Below, piece after piece: positions 11,377-22,708 of a stretch of 64,000 nucleotides of DNA. The DNA lies in contig CM041465.1 of the NCBI GenBank assembly GCA_023213395.1, forward strand, positions 9,734,001 through 9,798,000, written 5' to 3'. A model generated the notes under the pieces. The model made no database searches. It saw nothing but the letters and a program-made list of their open reading frames with translations, and had not been told where the DNA came from. Numbering within the stretch: position 1 is the stretch's first letter; each line of letters opens with the position of its first letter. Source of the stretch: Cycas panzhihuaensis (lineage: Eukaryota; Cycadophyta). The position numbers and the translations under genes are program-made.

Positions 11377-12230
11377 TTGGAAGGATGGTCTACTTTTCAA
11401 AGGGGGCGACTCTATGTTCCATCAAAAGGAGACAAGATCAAGTGGCTTAGAGAAGCCCATACTTATAAAGTAGCTAGTCACTTTGGTATAGAGAAGACTT
11501 TAGAAAACTTGAGAAGATATGTTGTATGGCCAAAAATGCAAAATGATGTAAAAAAATATGTAAAAGGATGTGTAATGTGTAATACTTCTAAGCCTTCTTC
11601 TAGAAAATTAGGATTGTATACACCACTTCCTATTCCCACTAGGCCTTGGGAAAGTATCTCCATTGATTTTTTAGGGGGACTTCCCATGACTAGGAAGGGA
11701 AATGATTATCTCTTTGTTGTTGTAGATAGGTTTAGTAAAATGATATGTCTAATACCTTGTAAGAAGACAATCACAGGTACAAGAGCAACTGAATTATTCT
11801 TCGATCATGTATGGAAGAATTTTGGCTTGCCTTCTTCCATCATTTCAGATCAGGACACTCGATTCCTTTCATCATTTTAGAAGTCACTATGGGAGATGAT
11901 GGATACTAAATTGAAGAGGAGTACAAGTTTCCATCCTCAAACAGATGGACAAACCGAAGTAGTGAACAGAACTTTGGTACATCTATTGAGGGGATATAAT
12001 TCCAAGCATCCAAAGACTTGGGATGAATCATTGACTTTTCTACAATTTGCTTTTAATAGAGCAATGCATGCATCACACTCTAAAGCACCTTTTGAAGTTT
12101 GTTTGGGATACTTACCTCAAAGTCCATTTGACTTAGCATTTTCCATGCAAGCTAAGGAAGGGCCCGTCAAAGAGAAGGAGGAGCATGACAAGGCTTTAAG
12201 ATACTTGGAGAAGATCTAGAGAGTCCGCAA
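11377..12230 (+). pseudogene. A1 integrase zinc-binding and catalytic core
   Basis: The HHCC zinc-binding part (EAHTYKVASHFGIEKT to CVMCNTSK) is followed by the catalytic triad: Asp in SIDFLGGLP, Asp in IISDQDTRF, and Glu in GQTEVVNRTL. A stop at 11878-11880 separates the second Asp from the Glu, and another ends the frame near 12217. All metal-binding and catalytic residues are present across the pieces. Integrase inserts the DNA copy and leaves the 5-bp duplication seen around the element. Confidence 0.9.
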
Positions 12231-12735
12231 AGAAGTACATGATCAACTTCTAAGGACTCAAAAAAAATACAAGGAAAGACATGACAAGCATAGGTAAGAG
12301 TGTACTTTCCAAGAAGGAGATTTAGTATGGTTATACTTGAGCAAGGAGAGGTTAAAAGGAGAAGGCAAGAAACTCAAACCTATAAGGTATGGACCATTCA
12401 AGATTTTGAGAAAAGTAGGTGGCAATGCTTTCCAACTTGATCTTCTACCTTATATGCAAATATATTTAGTAGTAAATGCTGAATACTTAAAACTCTTTGA
12501 GCCCTCCATGCTAGATGAGGAACATGACCAGTTCACTTTACCTTCAGTTGATGATTTGTATTTGGAAAGTGAGGAGCCTCTCAAGGAAGATTATATCTTG
12601 GAGAGAAAATCTACCAAAATAAGACATAAGACACATGAATCTTTCAGGATTGGAGTAGCAAGATAATTGCCTAGTAAGACCAAGTGGTTTAGTAGGCAAC
12701 AAGGAGAACAACACTTTCCCCATCTCCAATTCTAA
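12231..12735 (+). pseudogene. A1 integrase C-terminal GPF module and tail
   Basis: VRKEVHDQLLRTQKKYKERH leads into FQEGDLVWLYLSKERLKGEG and the GPF module PIRYGPFKILRKVGGNAFQLDL. The tail reads EDYILERKSTKIRHKTHESF and then, after a stop, LPSKTKWFSRQQGEQHFPHL. Chromoviruses carry a chromodomain or a related CR motif here that directs insertion. The tail looks like such a diverged motif rather than a canonical chromodomain; this is a family-level judgement. Stops at about 12217, 12296 and 12664. Confidence 0.75.
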
Positions 12736-12760
12736 GCCAAATAGGAGTTGGCTATTTTCC

Positions 12761-12776
12761 AAGGAAGGGGGAGCCA
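12761..12776 (+). other. A1 polypurine tract
   Basis: aaggaagggggagcca lies directly before the 3' LTR and is the expected plus-strand primer. The A2 copy has nearly the same tract before 49433. Confidence 0.85.
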
Positions 12777-13828
12777 TGATCTAGGAGGATCTACCATATG
12801 TTTACAGGATGTAGAAAATTCTAGGCACTGGTATAACTGAAAGAGATATGGCCAAATGGTATCAAAATTATATGAAATTTTGTGTAAAGGAAGAAGACAC
12901 ATCCTACTAGATGTGAAAAAAATGTGGGGTTCAGAAAATATCATTTGATTAAAGTTCAAGCATTGTTTTTACATAAAATTAATCCCACAGCTAGCAGAAA
13001 AAATAGAAACTATATATTATCATTATATGAACATAAATATGGCCAAATGACATCCAAATGAGCTAAAATGTTGAGAAAGTGGAGGAGACATATGTTTCTA
13101 TATTTGTACCAAATTTAAGATAAATTGGAGTCTATTAAGGTTAGTTACAAGCCACAACTTTTAAGAATTACATGAAGGCCACTTGGATAGCAGAAAAACA
13201 ACAAATACATATTATTATTAAATGAATAAAAATGTAGTCAAATGACATCCCAATGAGCTAAAAATTTGAGGAAGATGAGGGAACATGCGTTCCTATATGT
13301 GTACCAAATTTGAGCGAAATTGGAGTACATTAAGATCTATTACAAGCTGCAACTTTTTAAGAATTACATGAAGGCCACTTGGATAACATGCATTCTGGTG
13401 GTTAGTGGTTATACTTGCATGATTGCCACTTGTTAAACATGCAATTTTGGTTTCTTTCTATAAATTGAGCCCTACTATAGGTTGGAGAGGTGGTTCTTGG
13501 AGACTTGACTTGGGAAGCATCCTTGGAGAGGCATTTGGAGGGTTGGAGTCCCCCTTATGGTATAATTGTATCATTTGTTCCTTGTAATTTTACCATTCTT
13601 TTGCTAGTTGATTTCTCCACCATTAAATGGAGATTTTCATAGTTTAATAAAAGTATTACTCCTCATACTTTTAGATCAGTGCCAAGAATAAATGATTTGG
13701 TATAGAATTTTCCTTTCATGGGCTCATTGTTGTTTTGATGTTATTGAGATTTCTACACTAACTCCTAGGATCTTAAGGAGAAAAGGTTGATAATTGACTT
13801 CTTCACCAACTAAGCTCTTTTGGCATCA
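12777..13828 (+). repeat. A1 3' LTR
   Basis: It starts TGATCTAGGAGG and ends GGCATCA, with tctag following at 13829-13833. The TATA box tataaat is intact at 13459-13465. The copy matches 7097-8146 over its whole length. Confidence 0.93.
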
Positions 13829-14535
13829 TCTAGAATGTGAACAAAGGCTTGGCTACTAAATACTTTCAGATGACTTATGTCAATCTTCCTTCCTAACCAT
13901 GATTCTTCTAGAGTGTGATGTTCTATTACTTTTTTTAGACTTCTATTTAATAAGTAAGAGGCTATATTAACTATTTTGGCCCAATATGACCTTGGAATGT
14001 TTTTACCATACATTATGCTCTTTGTCATTTCCATGATAACCCTATTTTTTCTTTTTATAACCCCATTGGATTGGGGTGTATAGGGGGTTAAAATTTGTCT
14101 TTGTATTCCTATAGTTTTATAGTACTCCAAAAATTCTTTGGAGATATATTCACCTCTGTTATCGGACCTTATACATTTGATTTTGGCATTAATATCTAAT
14201 TTAGTTTTATCCTTAAATACTTTGAATGCATTAACTTTTGATTTAGTATACAAAAAATAAACCTAGATCTTCATGGTCAAATCATCTATGAAAGTGAGAA
14301 AGTATCTACTTCCATTGATGGAGTGCAGAGTGAAAGGACCACACAGGTCTGTAAGTACCAGTTCTAATTTTTCTTGGGCTTGCCATTTGCTTTCTTGAAA
14401 TGGAAGTCTATACTGTTTTCCAAATTGAAAACCTTTACATATAAAATTACTTAATGTGATGTGAGGTAGACCAATCACTAAACTTTTCTTCTGCATATTT
14501 TTAAATTTTTCTATGGGAAGATGACTGTACTTCAA
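13829..14535 (-). pseudogene. Copia integrase core (right of A1)
   Basis: The first part (14535-14263) carries the pre-integrase segment and LVLTDLCGPF, with the first catalytic Asp. A frame break follows near 14260. The second part (14253-13829) carries IRSDNRGEY with the second Asp, and QSNGVIKRKNR, where copia integrases normally have Glu before the RKNR; here it is Lys, so the triad is incomplete. The reading frame ends where A1 was inserted and continues at 7096-6713. Confidence 0.88.
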
Positions 14536-15927
14536 ATATCATATTTTATTATTATGACTTATAGCAGTACAAGCTTTTACATTAGGTAAAATAGGGTGTG
14601 ATAACAACCTATACAGGTCATTGCTGTCAACCCCTTTTGTGATTACATTTCTATTACTCTTCATATCAAGAATATAACAAAAACCTTTTTCATTAAATAC
14701 AATGCTCAAACCCTTCTTTTTAAGCTAAGAGATAGATAAAAGATTCATTTTTAAACCTAACACTAGAAGTACATTCCTAATTTTCTCAATTCTATATTTT
14801 ATCTTGACTGTAATGTTTCCAACTCCTTTAATTTCAAGAGAGTATTTGTCTCTTAGTTTTATTGATTTGTCAGTGGTGTATGGCTATAAAGTATTGAACC
14901 ATTCTTCTCGACTGGTCATGTGATGTGATACTCTTGAGTCAATGTACCAAATATCCTTGCCCTAAAGGCTTATTATTAGTGCAATGACAAATATTGTTTC
15001 TTCCTATTTATCACAATCATCATCACCATCCTATTCTTTACTATAGTTCCCCATAGGTCTCTTCCTTCTCTGGATGTCTGCTTTCTTATCCTAGTATGGA
15101 TAATATCTTGATTTTCAACAATGATAAAATGCATCAAAGGTTTTAGAGGAACTAGTAAAATGACCAATCTTAATGTAGGCATAACAAATCCTTAAGGGTG
15201 CATTATGTCCTCATCCTCTTGAGTCTTGCCAATGTCCTCATGATGGGTTGTGACTTTTAGGAGCTTTTCCTCTTCCTATGCTTCATCCTCTAGATCCCAG
15301 ATTTAATCTGAATGCGAATGCATCTTCAAGATATCTTGCATCTTCATATCACCTATTTCTTTCCTCTTGTTATAGTCATAGCCTCGTCAATGTATCCATT
15401 TCCATAGTTGCTATTTAGTTTGCATTAGTAATGGTGTTTATTATAATATCAAAGGACTTGGGTAATTTGCTAACCATAAGTTCCACTAAAGCATGATCTG
15501 AAGTTGGATCACCTGCACTAGAGAGATCATCTTTAGTGAGATCACCTTATGTAAGAATTCTGTGATTATTTTAGACTCCTTCATGTGGACTTTAAATAGT
15601 TCTTCTTTGATAGCTATTATCTTAGCTCTATTCTTTTGTCCCTATAGGTTTTCTAGGTACTTCTAAATGCTTATAATAGAGTAAAGATTCTCAATATAGA
15701 TGAGAAGAGAATAAGATATTAACATTTAATATGATAACTCTAGTGCTATCTCTTTCTTCCCAATTAGTCTGGGTAACCCCTGTATCTTTAGACTTGACTT
15801 CATCTCCGATAGTAATTTGCAAGGTATTTTTTACATTAAGGGTAGTTTCTACTTTAATTTTGCATATATGATAGTTGTTATCAGTGAATTTATCATTTTT
15901 AGACAAGGCTAGGATGGAGGAATCCAT
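14536..15927 (-). pseudogene. gag: Copia gag and protease region, decayed
   Basis: The N-terminus is open at 15927-15691 and starts MDSSILALSKNDKFTDNNYH, the usual copia gag opening with a DN-NYH segment. Near 15190-15130 the - strand encodes CYAYIKIGHFTSS, which looks like a CX2CX4HX4C knuckle in which the second and fourth cysteines have changed. Between these parts and integrase no frame longer than 70 codons survives, so gag and protease can be placed only roughly. Confidence 0.7.
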
Positions 15928-16626
15928 TTTAAAGAAGAGAAAGTGATTTCAAGAGCCCTAGGCCATATGATTGTATAGATTTTTGAACAGTACAGAAGTT
16001 GTATGGACTGGTACAAACTATACCTTAAAAGAAAGCATTTTAAGAGGTGAACCAAGATTTGCAATTATTTTTTTAATCTGCCTTCCAAATGAGGCGAAAA
16101 CAATCCAAAAGGCTCAGTCTGTGGTTAGGGTTCTAAGAGAAAATCACTTAGAATGATTAAAAAAATCCATAAAATAGATCAAAAATTCCTCTAGAAATGT
16201 TCAAAATAATAAGGCACATATTTTATGCCAGATTTTTAGTGAAAAAATGTAGAGAAAATAAAGATTTTTTTACTTTATACTCTCAAACTTGTGCAAATCT
16301 ATTTTTGGCTAAAAATTGGTTGAAGATGACCACAGATCGACTTGTCACAGAAGATAAACTTGTTTAAAATGGTCTGATCTATATTTTGGCCTAATTTCAT
16401 CTTGATTTGAGACCTAAAACTTTTTTGTCTGTACAACTGTATAGATTCGTACTCTGGCTCTAGTACAACTTTAATTGGCCCTTTTTCAGGCTTAGAATAA
16501 CTTGGAACTCTTCCTCTTTAGACTTCTTTCAGATCTTTTAACTTCAGGCTTTTTCTTCTCTCTCAAATCCTCTGGGATCTTAGATGGACTTCAAGATAGT
16601 CTTCCTCCTTAATGTGTCAAGGTATT
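15928..16626 (-). other. Copia 5' leader
   Basis: This is non-coding sequence between the primer-binding site and the gag start. It holds no convincing frame or structure. Confidence 0.5.
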
Positions 16627-16640
16627 GTGCTCTAATACCA
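16627..16640 (-). other. Copia primer-binding site (tRNA-iMet)
   Basis: On the - strand it reads TGGTATTAGAGCAC, directly next to the 5' LTR. It matches the initiator tRNA-Met site TGGTATCAGAGC except for one C-to-T change. Confidence 0.85.
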
Positions 16641-16805
16641 TGTTGGATAAACACAATAATGCACAAGAGAATTAAATCAATTCATTATTCAGGATGCAAG
16701 TACATATATACCATTAGAGTTTGTAACCACCCTAGAACCAACATGTAACTAACATATGTTGATGGTCACATTAGAGTATAGAATATATATTAACTTATAA
16801 ACAAG
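16641..16805 (-). repeat. Copia 5' LTR
   Basis: It starts tgttggataaac on the + strand beside the primer-binding site and matches 4921-5095. Its outer end is slightly shortened before gatac. Confidence 0.8.
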
Positions 16806-17599
16806 GATACTATCATAGTTTAGGCTCTTTAATAGGTAAAAAGGGTTTAGAGCAATTTGAAAACAAATATAAAGATCAATATAAAGAAAGAATGAATAAA
16901 GAGTAATCAATCAGGTCTGTAAAAGGCTCCACAAAATATATATATATCCCAAAAACGATGATTAAGTCTATCAAAGGTATGATGAATGATTTTAGCATCT
17001 CAAAGTGATTTGACATGATAATGACAATTGAACATTGGCTAAAATTCACTTTAATAGACTTAATAGATGTTGGAGAAAAAATTGCCTTAGGAAAGAGCTA
17101 AAGGCCCCCCTCGTTTATTAAGAAAAATGATAAAAATAGATCTTCAGTTTTACAGGAGGGAGATGGAGAAATGAATAAGTCTAAGGCTCTTTTCTCTTAT
17201 TTCTAGGGTGATCAAGAGATTTCTAATGGAGGACTAGCTCTAGGAGACTAGTGATAGTAGCATGGAGTAGGGAGCTAGGTATTCGTTGAGTTGAGCTTGT
17301 TATTATTTTTTTTATTTTTGAATTTTTTTCTCAAAAAATATGATGTGCAAAAAATGTGGGTATTATACTAAAAATATGATAAACCAGTAAAAAACATGAC
17401 AACACCATTAAAAATGTAGTTTTATAATTTAGGGTGATTAAAGGAAATCACGTTTTTAGTGGTGAAATCATGTTTTTGATTATGAAGTCTCATTTTTGGT
17501 TACATAGTCACACTTTTAATCTTTCTTAAAGAAAAATTTTAAAATATGAAAATGATATATGAATATGATCTTTATGATATGATGTAGGCTCTAAAGAGG
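16806..17599. repeat. D internal DNA with a 20-bp periodic array
   Basis: 16810-16853 is the sixth unit of the 47-bp array of D. From 17437 to about 17520, four units of 20 bp follow each other: each has a purine start, tca or tct, a run of four to five T, and a variable tail. The array lies about 120 bp before the decayed antisense gene, the place taken by the palindromes in B1 and B2. No coding sequence is visible in 16860-17430. The second RNase H expected here from B2 is not recognisable. Confidence 0.5.
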
Positions 17600-18060
17600 G
17601 TGGAGACATGAGAGAAGGAAGGACTAGCCATTGGGGAGCTAATTAGCTAGCTGGATGAGGTAGGATAGGCCACTTTGAGGGCCTGTGGATTTTCATGAGC
17701 GAGCAGATCGACTCAACTAGTGATGGAGCATGAGATATTATATGACTTCGTTAACTGCTAGATTCCAATACACAACATATTTAGGATACATGCCATTGGT
17801 GAGATACAAATTAGAGATATAGGGAGGATTCTAAGTGTTAGCTGGCATGGTGAGAGGGTGAGGCTTAGTAGGGTGATGGACGAGGAGTCTTAGATGGTAT
17901 GTAGTCAGTACCTGATGGGTTTTATAGATTAGATTAGCCTTCATGGTGTATTTGTAGAGGTCATACAAATAGTAGGGGGTATTTCTATAATGCAGAGGAT
18001 TATTGCCTTAATCATCATAAATAGGATAGTTAGAACTCAAAATTTCATGGGAGTTCCAAC
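17600..18060 (+). pseudogene. Decayed PMD-like antisense gene of element D
   Basis: The + strand encodes, around 17790-17880, IGEIQIRDIGRILSVSW followed by HGERVRLSRVMDEE. This follows VGDVMVTPRDIQRILGVP and GRPVRLGMLPSTEA of the antisense gene in B2. Near 17975-18050, MQRIIALIIINRIVRTQNF follows the B2 segment RKMIILCILFQISRKQNY. Stops interrupt it several times. It lies on the strand opposite to the sense genes of D, as in B1 and B2. B1 was inserted about 120 bp further on, so the rest of the gene is lost or displaced. The match is short but runs in the same order over about 100 residues. Confidence 0.6.
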
Positions 18061-18182
18061 TCAATAGACAAGAGTGGTAAGGAGGTGTGAGTAAGGGATC
18101 AGGATAGACTAATGGATGTTAATACATCAAGGTCTTTAGATTAATTATATTAAGGTGACTTTAGGTTAGCTAAGTCACATAG

Positions 18183-20731
18183 TGGACGCGCTGCCACGGG
18201 ATAACTACCTAACTGATAGGCGTGGGTGGAGTAAGTGATGAAATGATAGAAAGTGGAACCTAAAAGGTGGGTAACTACCACGCAGAGCGCCTGTGCCGGG
18301 AGGCGAGTTCAGGATCTGCAATGGAATATGGCTACTACTAGGTGACCCTTCACCACCTTGAGCAAGGGGCGAAGGTACATAGACGAACACAGGTTGACCT
18401 AGGAATAGGACCCTCCACCCTTGGGTGGCGGAAGGGGAAGAGAAGGCCCTCGGAGACAAAGCCAAAGCAATCCTACACAACTTTGGCCAGGATATCTGAC
18501 GATGCGTGAAGCAATACGCTCGTGCGATTAAGGAGAAGGAAGGAAAGGTAAGGACAAAGAAAACTCTTACAACCTTTCCTACGGATAATAGAGGGTGCAT
18601 GCAACAAAGCAAACAAGTCGTAAACAAATACAAAAGAAATTTCTCCTTTTAATCTTTCAATGTTCTAATTACTAAGAAAGGAATAAAAGGAAGAACAAGG
18701 TAGCGAAGAGGAAGGAAGCGTGCACCTGGGCCGAAGGCTTGCGAGATGACGTAGCCTCCACGAGGAGCACCTAACCACTCCATGTGACGTCTGGGATACG
18801 GGATGTAGCGGCGGGCTAAAAAGGGGGTTCCTTACCCTCCCCGGAAAAGTAGATGCGATACCAAAGGAAGGAAAGGAACGCTAACTAGTAAATGAGATAG
18901 CATAAAACATGATACATGCAAAGAGCACTTACCAGTAGAGAGGCCAACGGGCAACGTTCTCCGCGCGTCTCGAGTACCTGCAAGTAACAAGGGTCTCCCT
19001 CTTCCTGACGGAAGAGCACTAACATGCAACGCAAAGATCTAACAATATATGTCCAGCAACATAAACAAGAGTCTAAATATACATGCGTTAGCGTTAGTCC
19101 AATAAGGAAAATACCAAAGGAAAGTGATCCAAATGAAAGGAAACAACAAGGCAAGCCTCGGAGTGGCCTACTTCCCGCAAACGGTGCCCCAACCTCCCCC
19201 CAGGAGCCACAAGGCAACGAGGAGAAAGTCAAGAACCAAGGCTGGAAAATGGCTGGAAAAAAGGGCAAGAGAGACCCAAAGATATCCACGGGGGACCGGG
19301 ATGCTACGGGGAGCAAACCGGGTGACCAGGGAGCAAGGGTGAAGCAAGAACCCGTGGTTGGGGCCTATGGATGGCACCCAAACCTGAACAAAGGGTCCCA
19401 AATCAGCGCTGCAACTTGTGACAGTGCTGGTTTGGGCGACCAAAAGGAGCCTTCAAACCCTTGTTTGCAAGCCAAGGGAAGCACGGGGCGAGAGGGAGGT
19501 TTTAGGGCGAGAGGCCTAGGGAGCGTGGAAGGTGGTACAGAATCCACCCAGCTCCTCTCCAAAACCTATGCAACCCCTCAACGCCGCTGCCTTGGACAAA
19601 GCGTGGCAAGAAGCACGGGAGAGTGGTATAAGTCCTCCAAAGGGAGGAAACTAACTCTCACGAAACAAGTAAGAACAAATAAGTCAAGCATAAATATCAC
19701 AAAAGACAAATGCAAAATGAAGAGTACAGGAAGGGAGGCAAAGGATTTGCCTCGGCTAAGGACAATGAAGAATCTGGAGAAATAGCCCAGATCTGGAGTG
19801 GAGCAGGCTAGGGGCCCTGCTACGGGGTGTGACGGGAAACACCTACAAACGGGGAACTCGTAGACTGCCTGGGTAGAAACCAGCTGGAAACCGCTTCAAA
19901 GGAGCCCTCTCCAAGGTGTTTGAGGGGCTGGGAGAATGTCTCAGCCAAGCCAAAGGAGAGCTGGGCACTGTATGAAGAGCTGCAGGTCCAGTTGCAGCAG
20001 CAAAGATCAGAGAAGAGCAGAGCAGGAGAGTGTTTTTCTTGAGAGCAACTCCAAAAGAGTGTCAAAGAGGGATTCTTGAAAATGAGCCAAAAAGGGCTTA
20101 AGTACTCAAGTAAAACCCTAAAGCATGCGATTAGGGCGCAGCTGGAAGAGAAGTAAAGCGCGAGCCACGTGGCAGTTTTGTAATAAATGCGAAATTGCCA
20201 CGGCAGATTTTTAAAAATAATCTGAGACAGGCGTCTGCATGGAATATTGTGATCTGTGAATATTCCGGCGGTACCGCAAAAAATCCGGCAGTACACGCCT
20301 AAGGCTGAAAATGGGGCCCACCAAGCAGTCCAGGTTGGGGGCGGGGGCAAAAGGTGACATAACGCTAAAACACCCACGGGAGCAAACAAGCCAACAAACG
20401 GGTCAAAAGGAGCAAAAATAGGGCTCAAGTGGGGTGGCAAGTTGACCAAACGATGATGAGTCATCACACGGGTGGAGGTGGCGCAAACCTAGTGGATCTG
20501 GAGCGAGGAGGCGGATCACGAGGAAGTCTGGTCACGGGGTGCCACACTCGGGAGTGTACCCCTTATAGTCGTCATAGGCTAGCATAGGTGTGGGCGACTA
20601 CAAGGCCGCCCACAAAGTCATACACATGCAGATACGCAAGCAAACATCCGAAAAGAAAGCGATGATAATCACGAGACATACTGTGCTTACCGAGTCGGTG
20701 ATTCCGTATCCATTCCGGAAGCCGTGAAACA
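18183..20731 (-). repeat. B1 left (3') LTR
   Basis: It matches 29605-32160 and, less closely, the B2 LTRs. It contains a telobox/TTAGGG pair near 20111-20137 and the remains of the 20-bp GTACC array at 20225-20303, with one intact gcggtaccgc. Several open frames of 60-250 codons on both strands are shadows without protein similarity. Confidence 0.92.
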
Positions 20732-21124
20732 TCTTATGGCGTGAGCCTCACGGCTCGGAAGCCTGGTGCGATGGCGAATGCTGGCAACACAACTGTCAGT
20801 AGCACATGTGTATATAGATATATCAATCAAGATCATAACAATAGGTAAGGGTCTTGCGAGTGTCGTGGCGGGGACGTGGATATGAAAGCGGCGGTGGAGA
20901 CAACATAGGGGGCCTATGGGTCACTGAAACCGGCGGGAGAATGAGGCATGTGAGGGGTTGCCCCACCACAAAGGATGCAAAGGAACATGCATAGCTAAAT
21001 AAAGAACAAATAGTGGATACCATAGTTTTACCTCATTAGTAACCCGGTTTCGGAGGTGCGAACGGATCACGAAGCAAAGTGACAGACAACCTGGGGCTTG
21101 GGCGACGGGAAGGCCAGGCAAACG
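20732..21124 (-). other. B1 3' untranslated region with damaged polypurine tract
   Basis: In B2 a G-rich tract directly precedes the 3' LTR. Here the matching bases (20732-20737, tcttat) give only AAGA on the sense strand. The single copy of the segment that is tandemly repeated in D lies near 21015-21060. Nothing coding is seen. Confidence 0.6.
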
Positions 21125-21535
21125 TCAGGGACGGTCAGCATGAAGGGAGAGGCGGCGCTCAAGGATGAGGCGAACGAGGCTATCTGCCTCAGCGTTGAGG
21201 GCCCGAGGGATATGCTGGATATCAACAGAAGAAAAGCGGGCCAGGAGGGATCTGGCGGTGGAAGCAAGAGTCCTCAAGCGAGGGCATCGCACCTGGTAAA
21301 CCTGGGTGAGATGGGACACCACAACTTGAGAGTCGCAAAGCAAAACAATGGGTCCGCGGTGGAAATGGAGAGCATCGATGGGGCTTGATAACGGTTTGTA
21401 TACTCGGCCGTTGTTGGTAGCCTCCGGGAGGAAGATCCCAGGCGGAGGAGATCATGTCGGAAAGGGTGCGGAGGATCCATGCGGTGAGAAGGTCCAGGAT
21501 GCAAGTGGCTTCCGCCGGTAAAGATGTGAGCATCG
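21125..21535 (-). pseudogene. B1 second (archaeal-type) RNase H, broken
   Basis: The C-terminal half is open (21343-21125) and encodes LCDSQVVVSHLTQVYQVRCP through AEADSLVRLIL, nearly identical to B2. The N-terminal half, with the first Asp and the Glu in B2, is scattered over other frames by several short deletions. The product would be inactive. Confidence 0.85.
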
Positions 21536-22033
21536 GCGACACAAAATCTAAGCAATCGATAGGGTGATGAAAGCAACGCACAACAAGTCGTGAGAAAATG
21601 GTAGTGAAGGGTAGGAGGACCTAGCAATGAGGTAACCAGGCGAGAACAAACAATCCGATCGCCAGCGGAGAGCGGTCGGAGGGGCGAAAACCCCCTTGGA
21701 GTGCCAAAGGTCGCCTTTAAGCGAAGCATGCCCCGAGTGGGGGCATTCCTTTGGGGACTCAAGAGCAAGAAAGGACCGCAGAAATGAGTCCAGGCGTGAA
21801 GCAGGCCAAACGAGTATAAACTCGAGGCAGCAGGAGTAGCACACAAAGCGATGCGAAGGGCCCCGCCAAAAGCGCGATGATGACGCACCATAAATGCCCT
21901 TGCGGGGAGGGCAAAAGGGCACCAATATAGCGCGATTGACGAGGCGGAAGGCAAAGGTAATGTCGGCAACGAGGCGGTCCCAACGACCGACGCGAGACCA
22001 AAAGCAGGAGGAAGTGCCTGTTGGGGCCCCACT

Positions 22034-22040
22034 TATATAA
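22034..22040 (+). promoter_or_regulatory. TATA box, antisense gene of B1
   Basis: tatataa in the context acttatataagg lies about 670 bases upstream of the antisense gene on its own strand, and is conserved at 36544-36550 in B2. Its use is inferred. Confidence 0.5.
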
Positions 22041-22439
22041 GGAAATGAGCAGGAAAATGGATTCATTTTCACGGCTCTCATCTGAAACGAGCCATTCCCT
22101 TACGCAGTGAGCCTGACCCAACTTTGGAGGCACAGAGGAGATCGAGGCCGTCGGATCGGAGGCGGGGAGAGCCGGACGACCGGATGATATGGCGATGGCG
22201 AGACCGGATCTAGTGAGTGGATATCACTAAACGACCCAAATCGAAGTTCAAAGTTTGTGGCTTTTGTAGCTTTTAAGGTTATTTTAGCATAGTCTAAGTG
22301 CCCTTATGGGCAGCGGAAGGCTTCAGGATCCGAATCGGACCCGGAAGAGGCGGGGACACAGGCATTAGGAGCCACGGTCTCGGTGGGCCCCAGGGTCCAC
22401 CAGAAGAAATTTTTTGGTTTTTGGGCGGAAAACCCCCCC

Positions 22440-22545
22440 CTTAGAGGGGTCGCGATTCGTGCAATGATGATCGCGGTCGCGATCATGGTGGGCCCCAAAT
22501 CATCATGGGACCGTGCTAAACTTAGCGGTCTTGCTAAGTTTGGCG
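22440..22545. promoter_or_regulatory. Palindrome block upstream of the B1 antisense gene
   Basis: A 20-base inverted repeat, ATGATCGCG-gt-CGCGATCAT, lies at 22467-22486. A decayed copy of the second B2 palindrome follows at 22513-22542 (gctaaacttagc ... gctaagtttggc). The block ends about 165-185 bp before the start of the antisense frame. Confidence 0.65.
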
Positions 22546-22708
22546 TGATCTGAGCAACAAGGCAGAAAAATAGGCATGGGGGCAAAAGAGCCCCAAATCT
22601 CAGGCAGAGAGAGATTTGAGAGAGAGGTAATAATAAACACATGAGACCGACTTGAGGTGTTTTGGTGTGAGCAGCCGTCCTCGCGGTGAATGCTGCGAGA
22701 ATGTGGGT

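Larger units (their letters stand above)
7097..13828 (+). mobile_element. Ty3/gypsy chromovirus A1, complete structure, decayed
   Basis: The element has two LTRs of about 1050 bp, a primer-binding site, gag, protease, RT, RNase H, integrase with a GPF-type tail, and a polypurine tract, in the order of Ty3/gypsy elements. The target duplication tctag lies at 7092-7096 and 13829-13833. The LTRs start with TGATC; the right one ends in ATCA and the left one in ATTA. By eye the first 300 bases of the two LTRs differ at about 7% of positions, so the insertion is not recent. Element A2 (32225-50492) belongs to the same family. Confidence 0.93.
4921..16805 (-). mobile_element. Ty1/copia retrotransposon, decayed, split by chromovirus A1
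   Basis: The element runs right to left. It has short LTRs of about 170 bp, a primer-binding site beside the right LTR, and gag, integrase, RT and RNase H in copia order on the - strand. A candidate 5-bp target duplication gatac lies at 4916-4920 and 16806-16810. It landed between units of the 47-bp tandem array of D. A1 (7097-13828) interrupts its integrase gene, so the copia part alone is about 5.1 kb, a normal size for the superfamily. Reading frames are broken many times, so it cannot move by itself. I could not assign the copia lineage with confidence. Confidence 0.85.

Noticed and set aside
19024-19785. Open frame of 253 codons on the + strand in the B1 LTR
   Set aside because: It is a basic, repeat-like composition without domain, not conserved as a frame in the right LTR or in B2.
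19820-20467. Open frame of 215 codons on the - strand in the B1 LTR
   Set aside because: It has no recognisable domain, lies entirely within an LTR, and is not kept in the other B LTRs, where the same place is broken by indels.
21274-22081. Overlapping - strand frames of 252 and 177 codons
   Set aside because: They have low complexity, rich in Ser, Leu, Pro and Cys, as expected from GC-rich non-coding DNA; the B2 equivalents differ in frame. Only the second RNase H piece within this area is real.
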